DNA from: Mactra quadrangularis
Taxonomy: Eukaryota; Mollusca; Bivalvia; Venerida; Mactridae
NCBI GenBank assembly: GCA_025267735.1
Contig: CM046297.1
Coordinates: forward strand, 15,836,011-15,900,010
Reading direction: 5' to 3'
DNA: 64,000 nucleotides
The notes under the pieces were generated by a model. The model was given only the letters and a program-made list of their open reading frames with translations, had not been told where the DNA came from and ran no database searches. The position numbers and the translations under genes are program-made. Below, piece by piece: positions 21,601-36,600 of this stretch. Numbering within the stretch: position 1 is the first letter of the stretch; every line of letters begins with the position of its first letter.

Positions 21601-24600
21601 ATGATAAAACATAGTTATACTTACTTTATTTCTTTACCAATTGTCATGAAACTTTACTAGATTCAAGTAAAATTGGGTATTTGGAAATCATAAGATTGCC
21701 AGACAGAATGATATGTATTGACAAATACTTCGATTTTGACTTAACATGAAAAAAACAAACAAAAAATTGTTGGTAATTTTTCAGTGTAATGTTATCTGTA
21801 TTAGTAATTGTCTTTGCTACATTTCAGAGCAAGACTGACTGGATAGCAAGCATATGCATGACGGATGAAATACCATAAAACAAACATAATTTTGTTGCTT
21901 CGTGGATTAAGAAAGTTTATCCTGCTTGCTTAGAAATAGCTGAACCACGTAAAAGTCACAAGAATGATAAAAACGTTTTAGAAACTTGTTCACGATCAAG
22001 ATCAAGTAATTGAAAGAATTTACGCTACTTGATAATCTTCATGTGCTGTTCGTACATGTAGTTGTTCGATAGAACAGTTAGATCTATCGCGATTTTGAAC
22101 ATTTCTTCATCGCTTTATTCTTCAAAATTCAGAAAATCACTTGTTCATTTGTAACTATGTCACTTTTGATATATGTTTTCAGAGCTAACTTGGTGAAATA
22201 AATATCGATCATACAACACATGTCAACAAATATCTTGTATATCTTACTTGCTGGTAGATTTGGTTTTTCAAAGTTCTTGCAGGTTTGACAACATGCGGAT
22301 TTTGTTTGAGTATCATAACAATTGGCAGCATTAATATTAGAACAATCTTCCGAGTCACCATACTCACAACCTGCCAGAAATTATAGATAAATACATTACA
22401 TTACGTCAGTGCAAAACTAGTTAATATACTTCGTTCTTTAATTATAGTTAGACCAGTTTTGTACTGACCATTTCAACATTAAATTACGAATATTTTGCTG
22501 AATAATCAATCCTGTGTATTTATGAGTCTGGACCCTCACCTTCAAAACGGCTGCCACTGACTACAATTAGTGTATTCAACTGGTATTTAACTGGATTAAG
22601 TGATTTTCAGTTGAGGAAAGTTGTTCCAAAAATGACTTTTTTAATGCTTGCCTCGTTCATCAACAGATGTCGAGGGGGAGCCCCACGGTAGCTGCAATTG
22701 AAAGAGGGTGCAGTATTCCTCATCACCAGAGAAAAATCAGGTCATTAAATTGAACAAAAATCTGAACAAACTCTGATAATTACAATCACTTTTAACTTCA
22801 GTTTAAGAAAATATTGCTCAATGAAATGCATATTTTAGTTGAAAAAAGGGCCCATTTTGCTCAAGCCACACATTGCCACGGTATTTAATATCGGTGTTCA
22901 AATGGCTTATTTTTAAAGGCAAACGTCCATGAAAACACTTGGCCTAGTTGCATATATACCAGTCAAATTGTAATGAAATAATATCATTTTGAACTACCCC
23001 TATCAGAGTAAGGTGTAAAAATGGTCAATTTTGCCAATGTTCTGGCCAGTAAAGAGTAAACAAGTAAAAATACCTACCTGGAATGTCTGATACTTTAACT
23101 TTAGCACATGAATCACAACATGAAGTGATTACTAACGATTTATAACAATTTAGTGGTGATGAAGCCAGGGTGTTGGCACAGTTTTGATTGGCTGTAAACA
23201 GTGCAGGTTGATCTCCGTACAGACAGGATTCTAAAATATAAACGTTAAGTTATAAAATCACGAACAAAAAGTATGTTTAATGGCAGCTGAATAATTCTAG
23301 AAATATTTTTTTTCCTTGTACATTGTATTTCTAATCTTTTTACCATGTTAGGAATTTTAATAACCCGGGTCGTGCAGTTGGTAGCGCGCCGGGATTTGGA
23401 TACTCGTACCCGAGGGGGTGCGGCTTCGAATCCCACCCGGGGAGGTTATACCCTTTCATGAAAATTTGACAATAATGTCGATTTTCCTCCATTGATTAGA
23501 TAATATGGAGAAGTTTCCGGCCTTGTGGAAGGGTAGGTAAGTACTGGTTATAGACAATGGTCCAGGAAAGCTAGGTTAGGTGCGCTGGACGCCGTGAAAT
23601 GACCTAAAATTGTGTTGACACGGCTTTAACTCCAAAAAATAAATAAATAAATAGGAATTTTAATAATGGCAACATAAGACTTCTTATGCACTTGGCCAGA
23701 GCAATGATATACCAAAAAGTCGATTTGATGTGATTCTATTTTCTTTCTTTTGATTTCTTTTTTTTTCAATTCATTGAATATTTTTAAAGTTAATTCCAAA
23801 TTTTAATAATTACTTAAAACTTTCTGATATTGATATAACAAAATGAATCGTTACTGACAGAGTTTAAAGATCATTACTTAAAATTATAATGAAAAAGTAT
23901 AAACAAAGTGAAACAAAGTCCCACTGCCCCCACATGATTTATCTGTTAGGTGCACCTTTGCTTTTATCATTTTAAGATTTATAAACATGTTTGAAACATG
24001 TTTGAAACCTGGCATATAATTAAAAAGTGCTGGTCCCAAATCTAAATCGAATTGGTGCCCTCGCAATCGATTTTCAATGTATTGAATTGAATCGTTACAG
24101 TCTAATTATATACTGTACACATTTAAAATTAAAGAATGTATGAAAAAGGTATGTCCAGAATTAACTGCTAGGTATACAAACGAGAGTTGAAGAATTTATG
24201 TAAAAAAAGGTTACCATCTCCTGCAGGGGCATCAGCTGAGGCAACACATTCTCCATTCATACACCACTGTAATAATAAAACTAAATGTTATTATCTCATA
24301 CATTCGTACATTGAACAAGTTTTAAATTTTATAGTAATTACACTTCTTCTTCCAGTTACTGCGCAAGATCCCTCTCTAGGGTATTGTCGCACAGTTGTTG
24401 CACTTCCCTACTGTTAGCTAGTTCTGTAGCACACGAGTCTACTAACCACAGAAACTTGACCTATTCTACATGTTGCTACAAGACAACACAATCAACCAAA
24501 ACACCATTCTTGGATACTAGGGGCATAATTCTGTCAGTGATTGACATGTGCATGATTTAGAATCAGTGGTAGGAGAAAGAATGACCATAGAAATTATTTC

Positions 24601-27600
24601 ATGACCTAGCTCCATACCCCTAACTGGAATCAAACCAATGACCCATAAGTTGACTTGTGTATTACCAACTAAGATAGCAGGGTGTCTGGATTCGTTTAAT
24701 ACTTTGCTAATTTTGGATTTGAATTATAATAACTTTCATACGATTTAAAGACAAATAATATTATTTTAATTTTCCCATAAGAAGACCACATTTAAATTTT
24801 TATTTTACCAGCATTTAACTTTAGAGATGCGTGTTTATAAAATGGCCAAAAAACTAGTTTTCCAAGAAACTCTCTGTGTTGTCGCATAGCCGCTTACGTA
24901 TAGCAATGTATTAACAACCCAGGATACAACAGTACAACACTGATAGTTAACTAGTTTAATGTTCATTCTAACATCACATGTAAACGCATATTAAATGTCA
25001 TGATTGTAAGGTAGCCAAACATACAAGCACAAACATCCATAGTCTACGGTACCTAAGCACGAGTATCATGTCCAGCGTGGACCTAAGGTTCCACCAAGAC
25101 CCCGCAAGGGTTTCTTGGCTCGGACTGAGCAATGGTCACTGAGATGCGATACATTTTATACAGTTGAGTTGACAGCTCAACAACTGTACGTAAGTACAAC
25201 TAATTAGTCTAACATACATATAAATTGTATATCCGGGAGCCCAAGGCTATAATGAGTTAACTTAATTACTTAATACCTGGACAGCGCATAATTTCATATG
25301 TAATCTTCAGATTACATAACAGTGTGCATAAAAACCATAACTGTTATTAAGAGAGTTTAAAATTTGAAAATAATTGCATGCATAGGAACAATCATTGATG
25401 GCAAGAAATGAAATTACAGGCTTTGGTAAACATTCTTTTGTATTGACAAATTATCAAGTTACTTTCGTGCAATGATAATTGCGTGTTATGCCAAATTAAG
25501 AACAATCATCACGATATTCAAAAATGTGTTTACCAGTGAGACTAAATTACAAGTTAGTAGCAAACTACGCATGTGTGACATGATACCTGAGAATGTGATA
25601 ACAGACAAAATGGCATCATTACACCTTGATTTAATACAAACTTTATTGAAATCATTGAATTAGGTAACAGATATAATGCCTATATACATTCTTTCCATTG
25701 CCATATAATACACTAAAAAAATATGAGCTGCAATAGTCACACATGAGGATTTGTTTTTACTTTTACTAGATTTAACGCCGTGCCAACACAATTTTAGGTC
25801 ATTTTACGGGGTCCAGCGCACCTAACCTGGACCATTGTCTATAACCAGTACTACCTACCCTTCCACAAGGCCAGAAACTTCTCCATATTATCTAATCAAT
25901 GGAGGAAAATCGACATTATTGTCAGATTTTCATGGAAGGTTATAACCTCCCCGGGTGGGATTCGAACCCGCACCCACTCGGGCACGATATTTCAAATCCC
26001 GGCGCGCTACCAACTGCGCTATCGACCCGGGTTCACATGAGGATTAAACTGCATAAAGTTATCACAAACTGATAATTTATATGATACTTTAAGTGCAGTG
26101 GTCCAGTGGTAGGAAGCTCGCTTAGAGATCGAGAGGTCCTAGGTATGAACCCCACTTGGGACACTAGCTTACTTCCTAGGCCAAGACATTTACTTACAGT
26201 TGTTCCACTCCTACTAGGTGTAAATGGATATTATGAGAGATCACCTGCCTGATGGTGATTTCAATGATCAGGAGTTAACATACAAAGCTGCAAGCAAACT
26301 TTAAATCATGCTCTAACTTCCTTTAAACTAAACTGACTAAGCTTTCGTTAATGTTCACAATATTTGGTCTACACACAGTTGAAAATTATTTCATAAGCCA
26401 TTCTGCTCAAGAAGAATATACCAGGTACTTTTTTTGGTTGGGTTTATAACCTTAAGTGAAAAATTAATGCAAACTATCTTTTATTTGGTAGGAGTTTATG
26501 TATCCTCGCCAGGAATCCAACCTTTAAACCTGACATTTGTAATCTTGCTCTCAACTATGGCGCCGTGGCCATTGTTATACATGTACAAAGTTAAAAGATG
26601 TAGTGCTCAATATAGATAAATGTATACCTTTTTATTTCCACACATGGTACCATCAGCAGGGATAACTAAATTTTCAGCCACAGCATCAGCTTTCAAACAC
26701 CACATGCCTGTACACATAGATTCATAACCTGTATAGTCACGCTGAAAATATTAGTACCAATATGTATATGGAGTTTTGTGATATAATGATTTACTACACA
26801 ATATATAACAAAATATAACTTATATGGTCACGCTGAAAATATAATCATAAGGGGATCTTTTATTAGCTTACGATAATATAAATAATGAAATATTATCTAC
26901 GGTGGTATAGAGGTGACATGGAGATATATTTAAAATTTACGTGCGCACGCAATAACGTTTACGTGGCCACGCAATAGCTTTACGTGCGAACGTTATAATT
27001 GACCAATGAGAGTTGTCGGAATTGGCGGCCATTTTGTTGGGTGTGCGCACGTACAGCTATTGCGTGGCCACGTAAACGTTTATTGCGTGCGCACGTAATA
27101 GCTACTGCGTGGCCACGTAAACGTTATTGCGTGCACGTGTAAATTTTAAATATTTCTCCATGTCACCTCTATGCCACCGTAATTATCTATAGATATGGTT
27201 ATGCTAAAAATATAATTATACACTGGGCTCTAAAAGTTTCTTTACATTAGCTAACTTTTGATGTTATAAAACATACTTAGATATAATATATTTAGATGTA
27301 CTTCAAATGGTGTTGTTAGTTTAACAACTAATGAACATTTTAACATGATATCCTAACTATGTTCTTTCCCAGTATCATCCCTTTTTGTCAAAATGTAGTT
27401 TTTATGAAAAAATTACTTTATTGCATACTTTAAAAACATTATAAAAAAATAAAATAAGTTGTCATAGAAAAAATACATGTTTAAAAAACGTTTGAACCCC
27501 AGTCTATAGGGAGATGTTTTATTATTAGCTTACAGTATAATACTTAATAAATCATAACCTGTATAATCACCATAAAAATATAATAATATGGAGTTCTTTA

Positions 27601-30600
27601 AATAATAGCTTACAATACAATACGTAATAAAACAAGGCGTAACCTATATGTTGTAACTTAAGAATAGTTCCAAAATGGCAGTATACCCTTTGTTATATAA
27701 ATCAAAGTCATTTGTGTAAAAACTGCTGTGGAGATCCGAATGCCTCAATAGCTCATCCAATTCACACGTCCCCTACCCCCAGTAATAAAATCAAAGAGAA
27801 CAATTTACCCTTGCTAATGCAGATCCTGTTCCTACCATAATCTCACACTGTCTATCTGCAGAGAAGACTTGTCCTGGTGCCACACTTATATCAGAAACAC
27901 TAACAGCATCATTGGTGCTTAGACAGTTTGTTCCTCTGCAAGGAGAGACATTTCGCAGGCCTAGTGCAAAACAGTCTTAACTCACTCTTTTTTAAATTAA
28001 GTTACGACAGTTTTGCGCTAAGCCTGTGATTTAGTAACTTTGATTTAATGTGCTTGCGAATGTCGTACACATAAATGTGTTTTAACTGTGTACAGAATAG
28101 AAACTTGTAAAGATATTAAATTTACAATAGTTTCATATATGTCATTACTGACCCATAACCAGAAATACATTCACTGTCTTTAAACATCATTTTCTTGTTA
28201 CCTCAAATAGGGTAAAAAGTCTCACGGCATGTGACATTTAGAAACATTGATTAACATCGTATTTTCCTATCAAACCAAATTATTTTCTGCAAATCTAACA
28301 ATCATTAGTCAAGCAATATCATACACATATAGTTGGTGATAATAAGTAAGTGAATTTATCACCTTTGTACATTGTAAAAATGTGCTTGTGAGTGCGGAAC
28401 ATGAAACATCTGCATCAACATACATTTGTAGAGTTTTTGAAAGCAGAGTTAACTTCCTAACATGAGGGAGCACTGGTGTTTAACATAGTCCCACGTTAGT
28501 GATCGGACCAATATTTAACTTAGAAATGTCAAATCCAACTTAATGCAATTCTAAACAAATCATGAGGTAGGTAGTGCTGTGAGGAAAGTATAATATAAAA
28601 TAGGCAAATTTGCTAAACTCAATAGGTTTGAAATCGTTCTGGAACAGATCCGAACCGGTTTTTATCGGTACTGTATAACAGGTTAAAAAATTAACCTAGC
28701 TGTCAACTGTTTAAAAAATCTATCAGACCACAGGTACCAGCATAAAAGAGCCTCCCAAAAATTGTTCTGTACATACTATACTATACTACATACATGTAAA
28801 TATAACAATTTCTGTTTTGAGAGGACTCATATATGCTGGTAGTCTGTGATCATGCCTCGTATGCCATGATATTTAGATTCATATTCCGACTTGCTATTTT
28901 TGCTACTATTAAATTGGGTTTAACGTCGTATTCAGCACATATTTAGGTCATATATACGACGGCCAGCTCTTCCTACTATAGGTTTCCTGGACACTTTTCT
29001 ATCACCAGCACTTCCTAACCCTACCACGAGGCCGACAACTCATGTATAGGGTATGACCTTCCGAGACCGGGCTTGAACCCACGATCTCCGGATTTGCTTT
29101 CAGACATACGAACCACTACGCCGCGACTCAGACTTGCTATAGACTGAACTATTAAACTAAGTCATGTTTTACGGAACAGTACTTACGTGTTCAGATTGTC
29201 AATAGTTTGTTTGAAAGTAGCAGCCGAACAAGATGAAAATATCCATGGATGTTTCTTATACTCGTTAGTATATGGTAGATTGACTGTTGACAACACGTAT
29301 CCAACAGAATTGACGCAATCAGCAACATCCGAGTCATGTTTTCCACCTAGGCTGAAATATTTAGTAACATAGTAATAATAAGTAACATGATTATCTGATC
29401 AGGGACCAGTAAAATATGTAGCATACGTTCTGTTCTGGAAGCGATCGAAACAGGGGTTTGCGTATTGCAATATATTGCAATACAGTTTTTACCATATTGT
29501 TACTCCCCTATTATAGGCATCTCTTTGACTTGTACCTTATGGGCCACAATTAGTTTTTATAACACACGCTCAAGTTTTTAGCATTTGTCTTGTAGTTACT
29601 TATACAAGTATGTTCCCAGCATTTGTGTTATTTGCGTGCTATACATGTCCAATAAGTGTTGATGTGCCTTTGTTTGTTTGTTCTTGTTGTGTTTAACGCC
29701 GTAGCAACATATCGTATAGGTCATATAACGCCGGTCAGTCAACCTACTAACTCCTCCTGGAAAGGTTAAATCTCTGGATTAAGCTGTTAACCAACTACTT
29801 TAAGCGAATACTTTTGTCAGTGACTGACAACTGCCCTACATAATTAGAAATCATTGGTAGGAGGGAAAATGGCCGTAGAAATAATCTCATGACCAAGCTC
29901 CACGAAAGTATGCATCGCCCAAGAATTGAACCCACGACCCCTCGGTCAGTAGACTTACGTGCTACCAACAGAGCTAGCCGGGCGGCTTTTGAAGCACCTT
30001 AAAACAAAATGAAATAAATAAAAACATTATTTAACACTGTACACAGTTTGAACCCCACAAATAACTGACCTGTCAGAAAACTATCCAATCTTCTATAGCA
30101 CATTATAACTGACTGACCAGTTAATGAAAAACAATCAGTAGCACTTTTCACAAAAAGTCATATGATGAAAATACATTTAATCGTAAGCCAAAAGCAAAAA
30201 ACATTCAAAATGTACATGACACGGTCAGTTTTTGGCCAATCAATTCCAAATATTATTTAATTATGTAGAATATAATATACCTTCTGAATATCATATCATA
30301 CTTTTGTTTATTACCCTTCTGGGGTTGAAATGCAAATTTATAAAAATGGCTAACAAAACCTTTTAAAAAATTTGTGAAAAGTGTGCAGATCTCTTATAAC
30401 AAAATATAATGAAGTGACATGGGCGGATCCAGCGGGGGGGGGAGGGGTGAGGGGGGTCTGGATCCCCCTAGAATTTGGAAAATGTACATGTCATTTTTAA
30501 ATAGTATGAAGCAATTTTTCTCGATGCTTAACATAGATTTAATGTTTATGTAGTTTTGTTAGCAATATGTTGCATTTTTTCTGCAAAATGTGTATAACAT

Positions 30601-33600
30601 GGTTGTGGTTCGAGGTTCGGACCCCCTAGAAAAGTTCGGACCCCCTTAGAAAAGTTTGGACCCCATCAGAAAAAAATCTTGGATCCGCCCCTGAGTGATA
30701 ATTTAAGTCTAACTTAGATGATTCTGAGCTTACCTATGACCAAGTTCATGGGCAGCTATTGCTCCTGTTATCAAGTTAAATCTTTGATCTGTCAGTGATA
30801 CACTTAGGTCAGAGCAAATTTGACCAAGAAATGCATATCCTGAAAATGTATAAAATTCAAGCATAATTGTAATAGCCTGGGTGGGGGGGGGGTGGAAGGG
30901 TGCTTAAAAATGCAAAAATATGTTGTACTTTCATAAACTTTATGAAAAGCTTATTGCATTATAGAAGCTAGTTTTGAAGGCAAGGGAATATACATGTAAG
31001 TGGGGTAGTATACATTTGCTACAAAATAATAAAGTGACAAATTCATGCCATACAGACTTTTATTATGAAAAAGCTTTTTTGTGGAGTGTAAAGCATTTTT
31101 ATATACTTCAGGTTCAGCAAAAAAATTCACATCCTATTCAGCAATATTTCAAATTGTAATCATGTTAAACTGTTTGAATTTAACTGCAAAAATGATATTT
31201 ACAAAACTTCCTGTGTAGTTTTCAAAACATTGTGAATCAAATAATTAAAGTACATGTATAGTCTGATAACCGGTGAGCCATCACAGCACTTTAGTACTTT
31301 TAAAATTTTAGAACATTCCTGCAAAAAGGAACATAACTTGTTTAATCAGTTAGTTTTGTATGAGACATATATATGGCAGTATCGTTTTTGAACTGCGCTC
31401 TTTCTGAAGATGTTTATTGGCGTAAAATACTATACATATATACTTGAGATAAATTGAAATTATTTTCAATGTAAGAATTACTGGTTATACAAACAAAAAT
31501 GTATTGTCAATATTATGATTGGACTCTTCCAACCTGTCACGGCTCAACGATTAAAATCAGGCTATAGTATAAGTACACACTAAAGATATAAACAATAAAC
31601 AAGTCTTACCAGCTGCAGCCACTTGGTTGTCCAGCGCCATGTCATACCTGAAAGAGACACAAATACATAGATCAACTTAATCTCCATAAAGAGATATCCT
31701 TTAAACATCTGTCGTATAGGGTCACATAGTGGCCTGCATATAGCTGTATATTAACAATGCAGGTTACAACAGTACAACACAGTCAGTTAGCAAGTTTATA
31801 GTTTATTGTAACACCATACATTTATGTATCCCAAAATGCCATGATTCGTAAGGTAGCTAGACGTACTAATATCTATGGTCTACAGAACTTAAACCAAGCC
31901 TTAGACCAGCGTGGATCTGAGGTTCTGACCAAGACTTCATCAGGTCTAGCTCCACTGAGCACAGATCACCGGGACCCAATACCTTTCATACAGTTGAGTT
32001 GACAGCTCAACACCTGTTCAGATACCAATCATGATTACGTTTGCGGAAGTTCACATATTTTCATATCATGTATATCTGACATGACAGATTACATAACAAT
32101 AGACCTCTGTCGTATAGACCTCTGTCATATACGATATCTGATCATCCCTAAAGGGATCACATGGAGATGACCTTTGTGTTGACCAATCTATTCCTAGCTT
32201 TTATCTTAAAAAAACACTATTAATAGCATCTTGATTTTCATAAATTTTATTTTTTGGACGGAGGTTCGCGAGCAAATTTGACGTTTGTTTTCTTTATGAA
32301 CATTGTAAAAACTAAGGTCAGCTGAACGAGACCCATGATATTAAGTAGCCAGATCTACAATCAGCAAGTACGTGAGCGGATAATTTTAGATCTACTTTTA
32401 TCAGACTGACATTACCTAAATTGATATTTGTACAATTCACTTTCTCATTTTCAATTCTGGATTTTTATTCTTTGAAGGATACAAAGCTATAAGACTAGTG
32501 TTATAATATATCACTCAAACCAAAACATGTTGTTTTACAATTGTGTTGTTAAGGTGTTTTTAGTAACTATAGGGCATCATAATTTTTTTTAAGACTGCTA
32601 AATATTTATCGAAATGTGTAAAGAAATAAACAATTAGCGTGCAATTCACGAGTATTGCAATTATTTTTCCAAACGCATATCAAAGCGCTAGTAGCGCTGT
32701 CGGACACGGGTTTTTGATAGAATGTATAAAATGTATGGGATTATACTAACTGAAGAGATATAAGGGAACTTTCCCTTACATAAGTCGGATTTGATATACT
32801 TCAGTTGCACAAACAGCATATCGTTTGCTCGTAATGCGAACTATTTTAATAGAAGTAGTAATTATTCCTAGAATTGCGTGCACATGGCTTAATATAATCG
32901 ACTGCGATGATGAGGATTTGCAACAGTCCACTTCTAAACATGGGGAAATCCCATTTTAAAACGGTTTATAAGAAAACACATGCACTTACTCATTGGAACA
33001 TGTTGGCTATCATGTAGCAAGTATGTTTGTACCACATGAGCATGGCATTCTGTATCGTAGTTTGAAAAAACTAGTTTTTATTATAAGATAGGGGAATTCT
33101 TTACAAACTTAAGTACAGAATGTCAAGCTCCTGTGCTTGCACTTACCCAGTAAACAGGGTGTAGTGATCTGCATTCTTTGGAAAGTTTGCATTGTTTGCA
33201 ATCTGATCATTTACCCATGTGTTGAATTTAGGTAACAAGGCCTCTCCGTTTAGTACACCTATAGATGACTGGCTGAAGTCAGCACCATCAGAAAATGTGG
33301 CTTCACTTTCAACCTGTGTGACAAAAACATTGTAAAGTATTATACAAGTAACTGGTGCCTAAACTACATTGTATGAATGATCTCATTGGCTATTATCATC
33401 ATTGATTATCCCACGATACATTACTCCACTATGCTATGGGGTGTAAAGGAATTAAGTACTATGGTTGCCGATGATGGACTAATCTCAACCCACTAGCCCA
33501 AAGCCTTGGATCAGTGAAAATGCATTTGTGCTAGATAGAATAATCTATTTTATATAGTCGTGCTGGTTGATAATTTTGCTCTCCACTATAAACAAAATGA

Positions 33601-36600
33601 ATTGGGGTAGTGCAGAGTTAATTTTTGTGCCAATGATAGTTAAACAAATCACTAATTCATGCATACATGACTGTATATTGATATTATATTTTATACATGC
33701 ACATGTATCACATGCATTCTCATACTTTTGTTCCCCACATAATTATGAAATGTATCATAATTATGATATTTATCAAGCCATAAAATCAATCAAGTTTTTT
33801 TAAAAATTGGTATCCATATACGTAAAATAGATGGACAAACAAAAATGCTTATATGCATCAACATGCAATTGGAAATTAACAACAGTTGTATTTTGAACCA
33901 ACAGGTTTTACATACCTTTATCACATACATTCCAACCAATTCCACATTTATAGTAAGGCCATGAGTGGTGAGACTATTGTACCTGACATTCATCTAAAAA
34001 TTCATAGAAATATAACAATTAAAATGTACCACTGTGATTAAAATCAGATCTAAAATTATCTGCAAGTGTTATTTACATCTGACAAAAGTGCACTACAGGT
34101 CATGTCCAGCTGACCTTTACAATATTATAGTGTTGTTATTATGCAACTCAATACAAATCATCTAATCACAGCTGTAAATTACATCCACCGTCATAATAGC
34201 TTGGAAAACCTTATCTAAAACTACAAATTGTATACGATATACAAGTATAAAGAAATCTAATCAGAAGTACTTGGTGAGGGCATACATACTTAGTCCATCT
34301 GATTACCTTTGTCAGCCTATGACTACGAATCCAGAGGCCACATATTCAATTCCAAGGCAGCTCCTACATGATTATTTTTATTAAATATGGCCATGAAATA
34401 GGAAGACAACTCTGATATCAATATTATCACAGTATGGACAAAGGGAAGCAAATCTGGTATTAATTTACGAACTGCATGGAAAAAGGAGGACAACCCTGGT
34501 ATTATCATACCAACAGTATGGACAAAGGTACAACTCTAGTAACAATATACAAATGTACTACATTATGAATGTTCACTGTTCACGATTTTAGAATATCGTT
34601 TCTGATATAGTACATATGTTTATTTTAGTTTTTTAAAAAAAAAAATAAAAGTGTAACAAACAATACAGGGTTTGCTTTTCAATGAATATCAGTCCAACAT
34701 CATAAATGCAATTCACATAAAGTTATTGTTCTTTCTGCATTTTATTTACGTAAGGCGATCACTTATTTGCCATCTTTGTACATACTCATTATTTCAACAT
34801 ATTGTTTAAGCATTTACATTATCAAATATGGTTCAAAGGTCCATATCAGGTCAGTCCTAAGTCAAAACCTGCTTGAAAACCAAGTCTCCTATTCAGAGGG
34901 TACTTTATGGTCAACCACGAGATTTGATTAACACTTATTCATAGTCCTTGGTCAACACAAAAAAATAGATTAATGAGTATTTCTAAGCAACAAAAATTAG
35001 AGATTAAATATTGTAAGTCAAAGTTCATCAAAATGAAGGTCCAAATCATAAGAGTCAACCTCAACATATACTTACCCCTTTGGCTAAAAATCTATAATAT
35101 TGGTTTATATATTCCATAACTTTTACATCACGTTCAGCTATTGTACCAGCAGTAAGTCCATACCAGCTGTACAGAATAAAAATAATAAACACATGTATAT
35201 AAATAAGTAACATATATTGTCTAAGTATCTCATATCTGATTTAGTAAATGCATGTAAAAATGTATAATATGGTATATTTCTAAACCATGGCCATTAAGTC
35301 ATACCCTTCTATGAAAATTTGACATCAATGTTGATATTACTCTGTGAAAGGCATAATTTATCATATTTTACATAAAGTATGATCTCAGTACAATTTGCTT
35401 AAACTAATTGCTATAAATTATATATATAAATAAATACTTTCAGGCAAAGCTCTACGTGGACTTGTTTGTGTGTTTTAATTTAATTGTATAGTACTGAAAC
35501 ATGTCTAAAATGATAAATATAACTACAGGAGCTTGACAATGTGTATTATAAATTAAAACAATTTCCTCAATTCCCTCCTTCTTATAATAAAAAAAACATG
35601 AGTGAAGGAGAGATTTTTTCAAACTTTGACACAGATTTGAGAAGATTTGTCAACTTTATTTGCTATAACTTACATACTTTTGTATAAATAATAACTTTTA
35701 TGACGATATCATTGAGCAGGTTACAGGTGTGTCAATGAGAGCATGTCTGATCAACAAGTGATCCTGGTCACGGCACCAAAATAATAATATGTTCAACTAT
35801 CTGTGTCACACTACTGTCCATGCACTGGCTGGTAACCAAGAAACTATCTCTTTGTTTGAGCTAATGAAATTATCTTTGCGGTGCAAAGGTCAGCTAAAAG
35901 TTTGCTAATAAAGGATATACTTACAACTGATACATTTTATAATCAATTACAAACACCAATTCAGCAGTATATGTAGGATCTTGTCTTCGTATTCTATCTT
36001 TTGCTGATCGTACATTTCTCTTTGATGGTTCTGAAATAGTTATACAGTAGTTAAAAGACCTTAGCATTTTTAAGACCGATTTAAACACAATGAACGAATC
36101 CAGAATGCATATATACCTACAACAGTTGCATAGCCACAATTGAAAAACATATCCTTATTTTTAAGTTTCAATAACAAGATGAAATTAAACCAGGCTTGTT
36201 AAAAAGACAAATATATGGTACTTCTAAAATTCTATCTTTCAATATTTTGCATTTATACTTGTCATATTAATATTTGACGTCCTTTTTATGTTTTCATCGT
36301 TGTAGAAATGTAAAAATCTATGTCAAGGACATTTAATCAAATACAATTAATTGAATCAAATTGGGTTACAAGGCTATTCTACTTTGTCTTTGAAATTATT
36401 CTTCCTTGTAATAGTTATAACTACAGTACCTACCAAAAGTTTGGAGACAAAAGAAATTTACTATAATTCTTTTAATTTGATGATTGTCTTGCTAGAATCA
36501 TTATTTTTAATATATTTAAGTATTTTTGGTAAAATGAAAACAAATTGCATGAATGCAACACATTTTGTAAGTTTCAGTATCTGTATCCTAAAGCCTCCAG

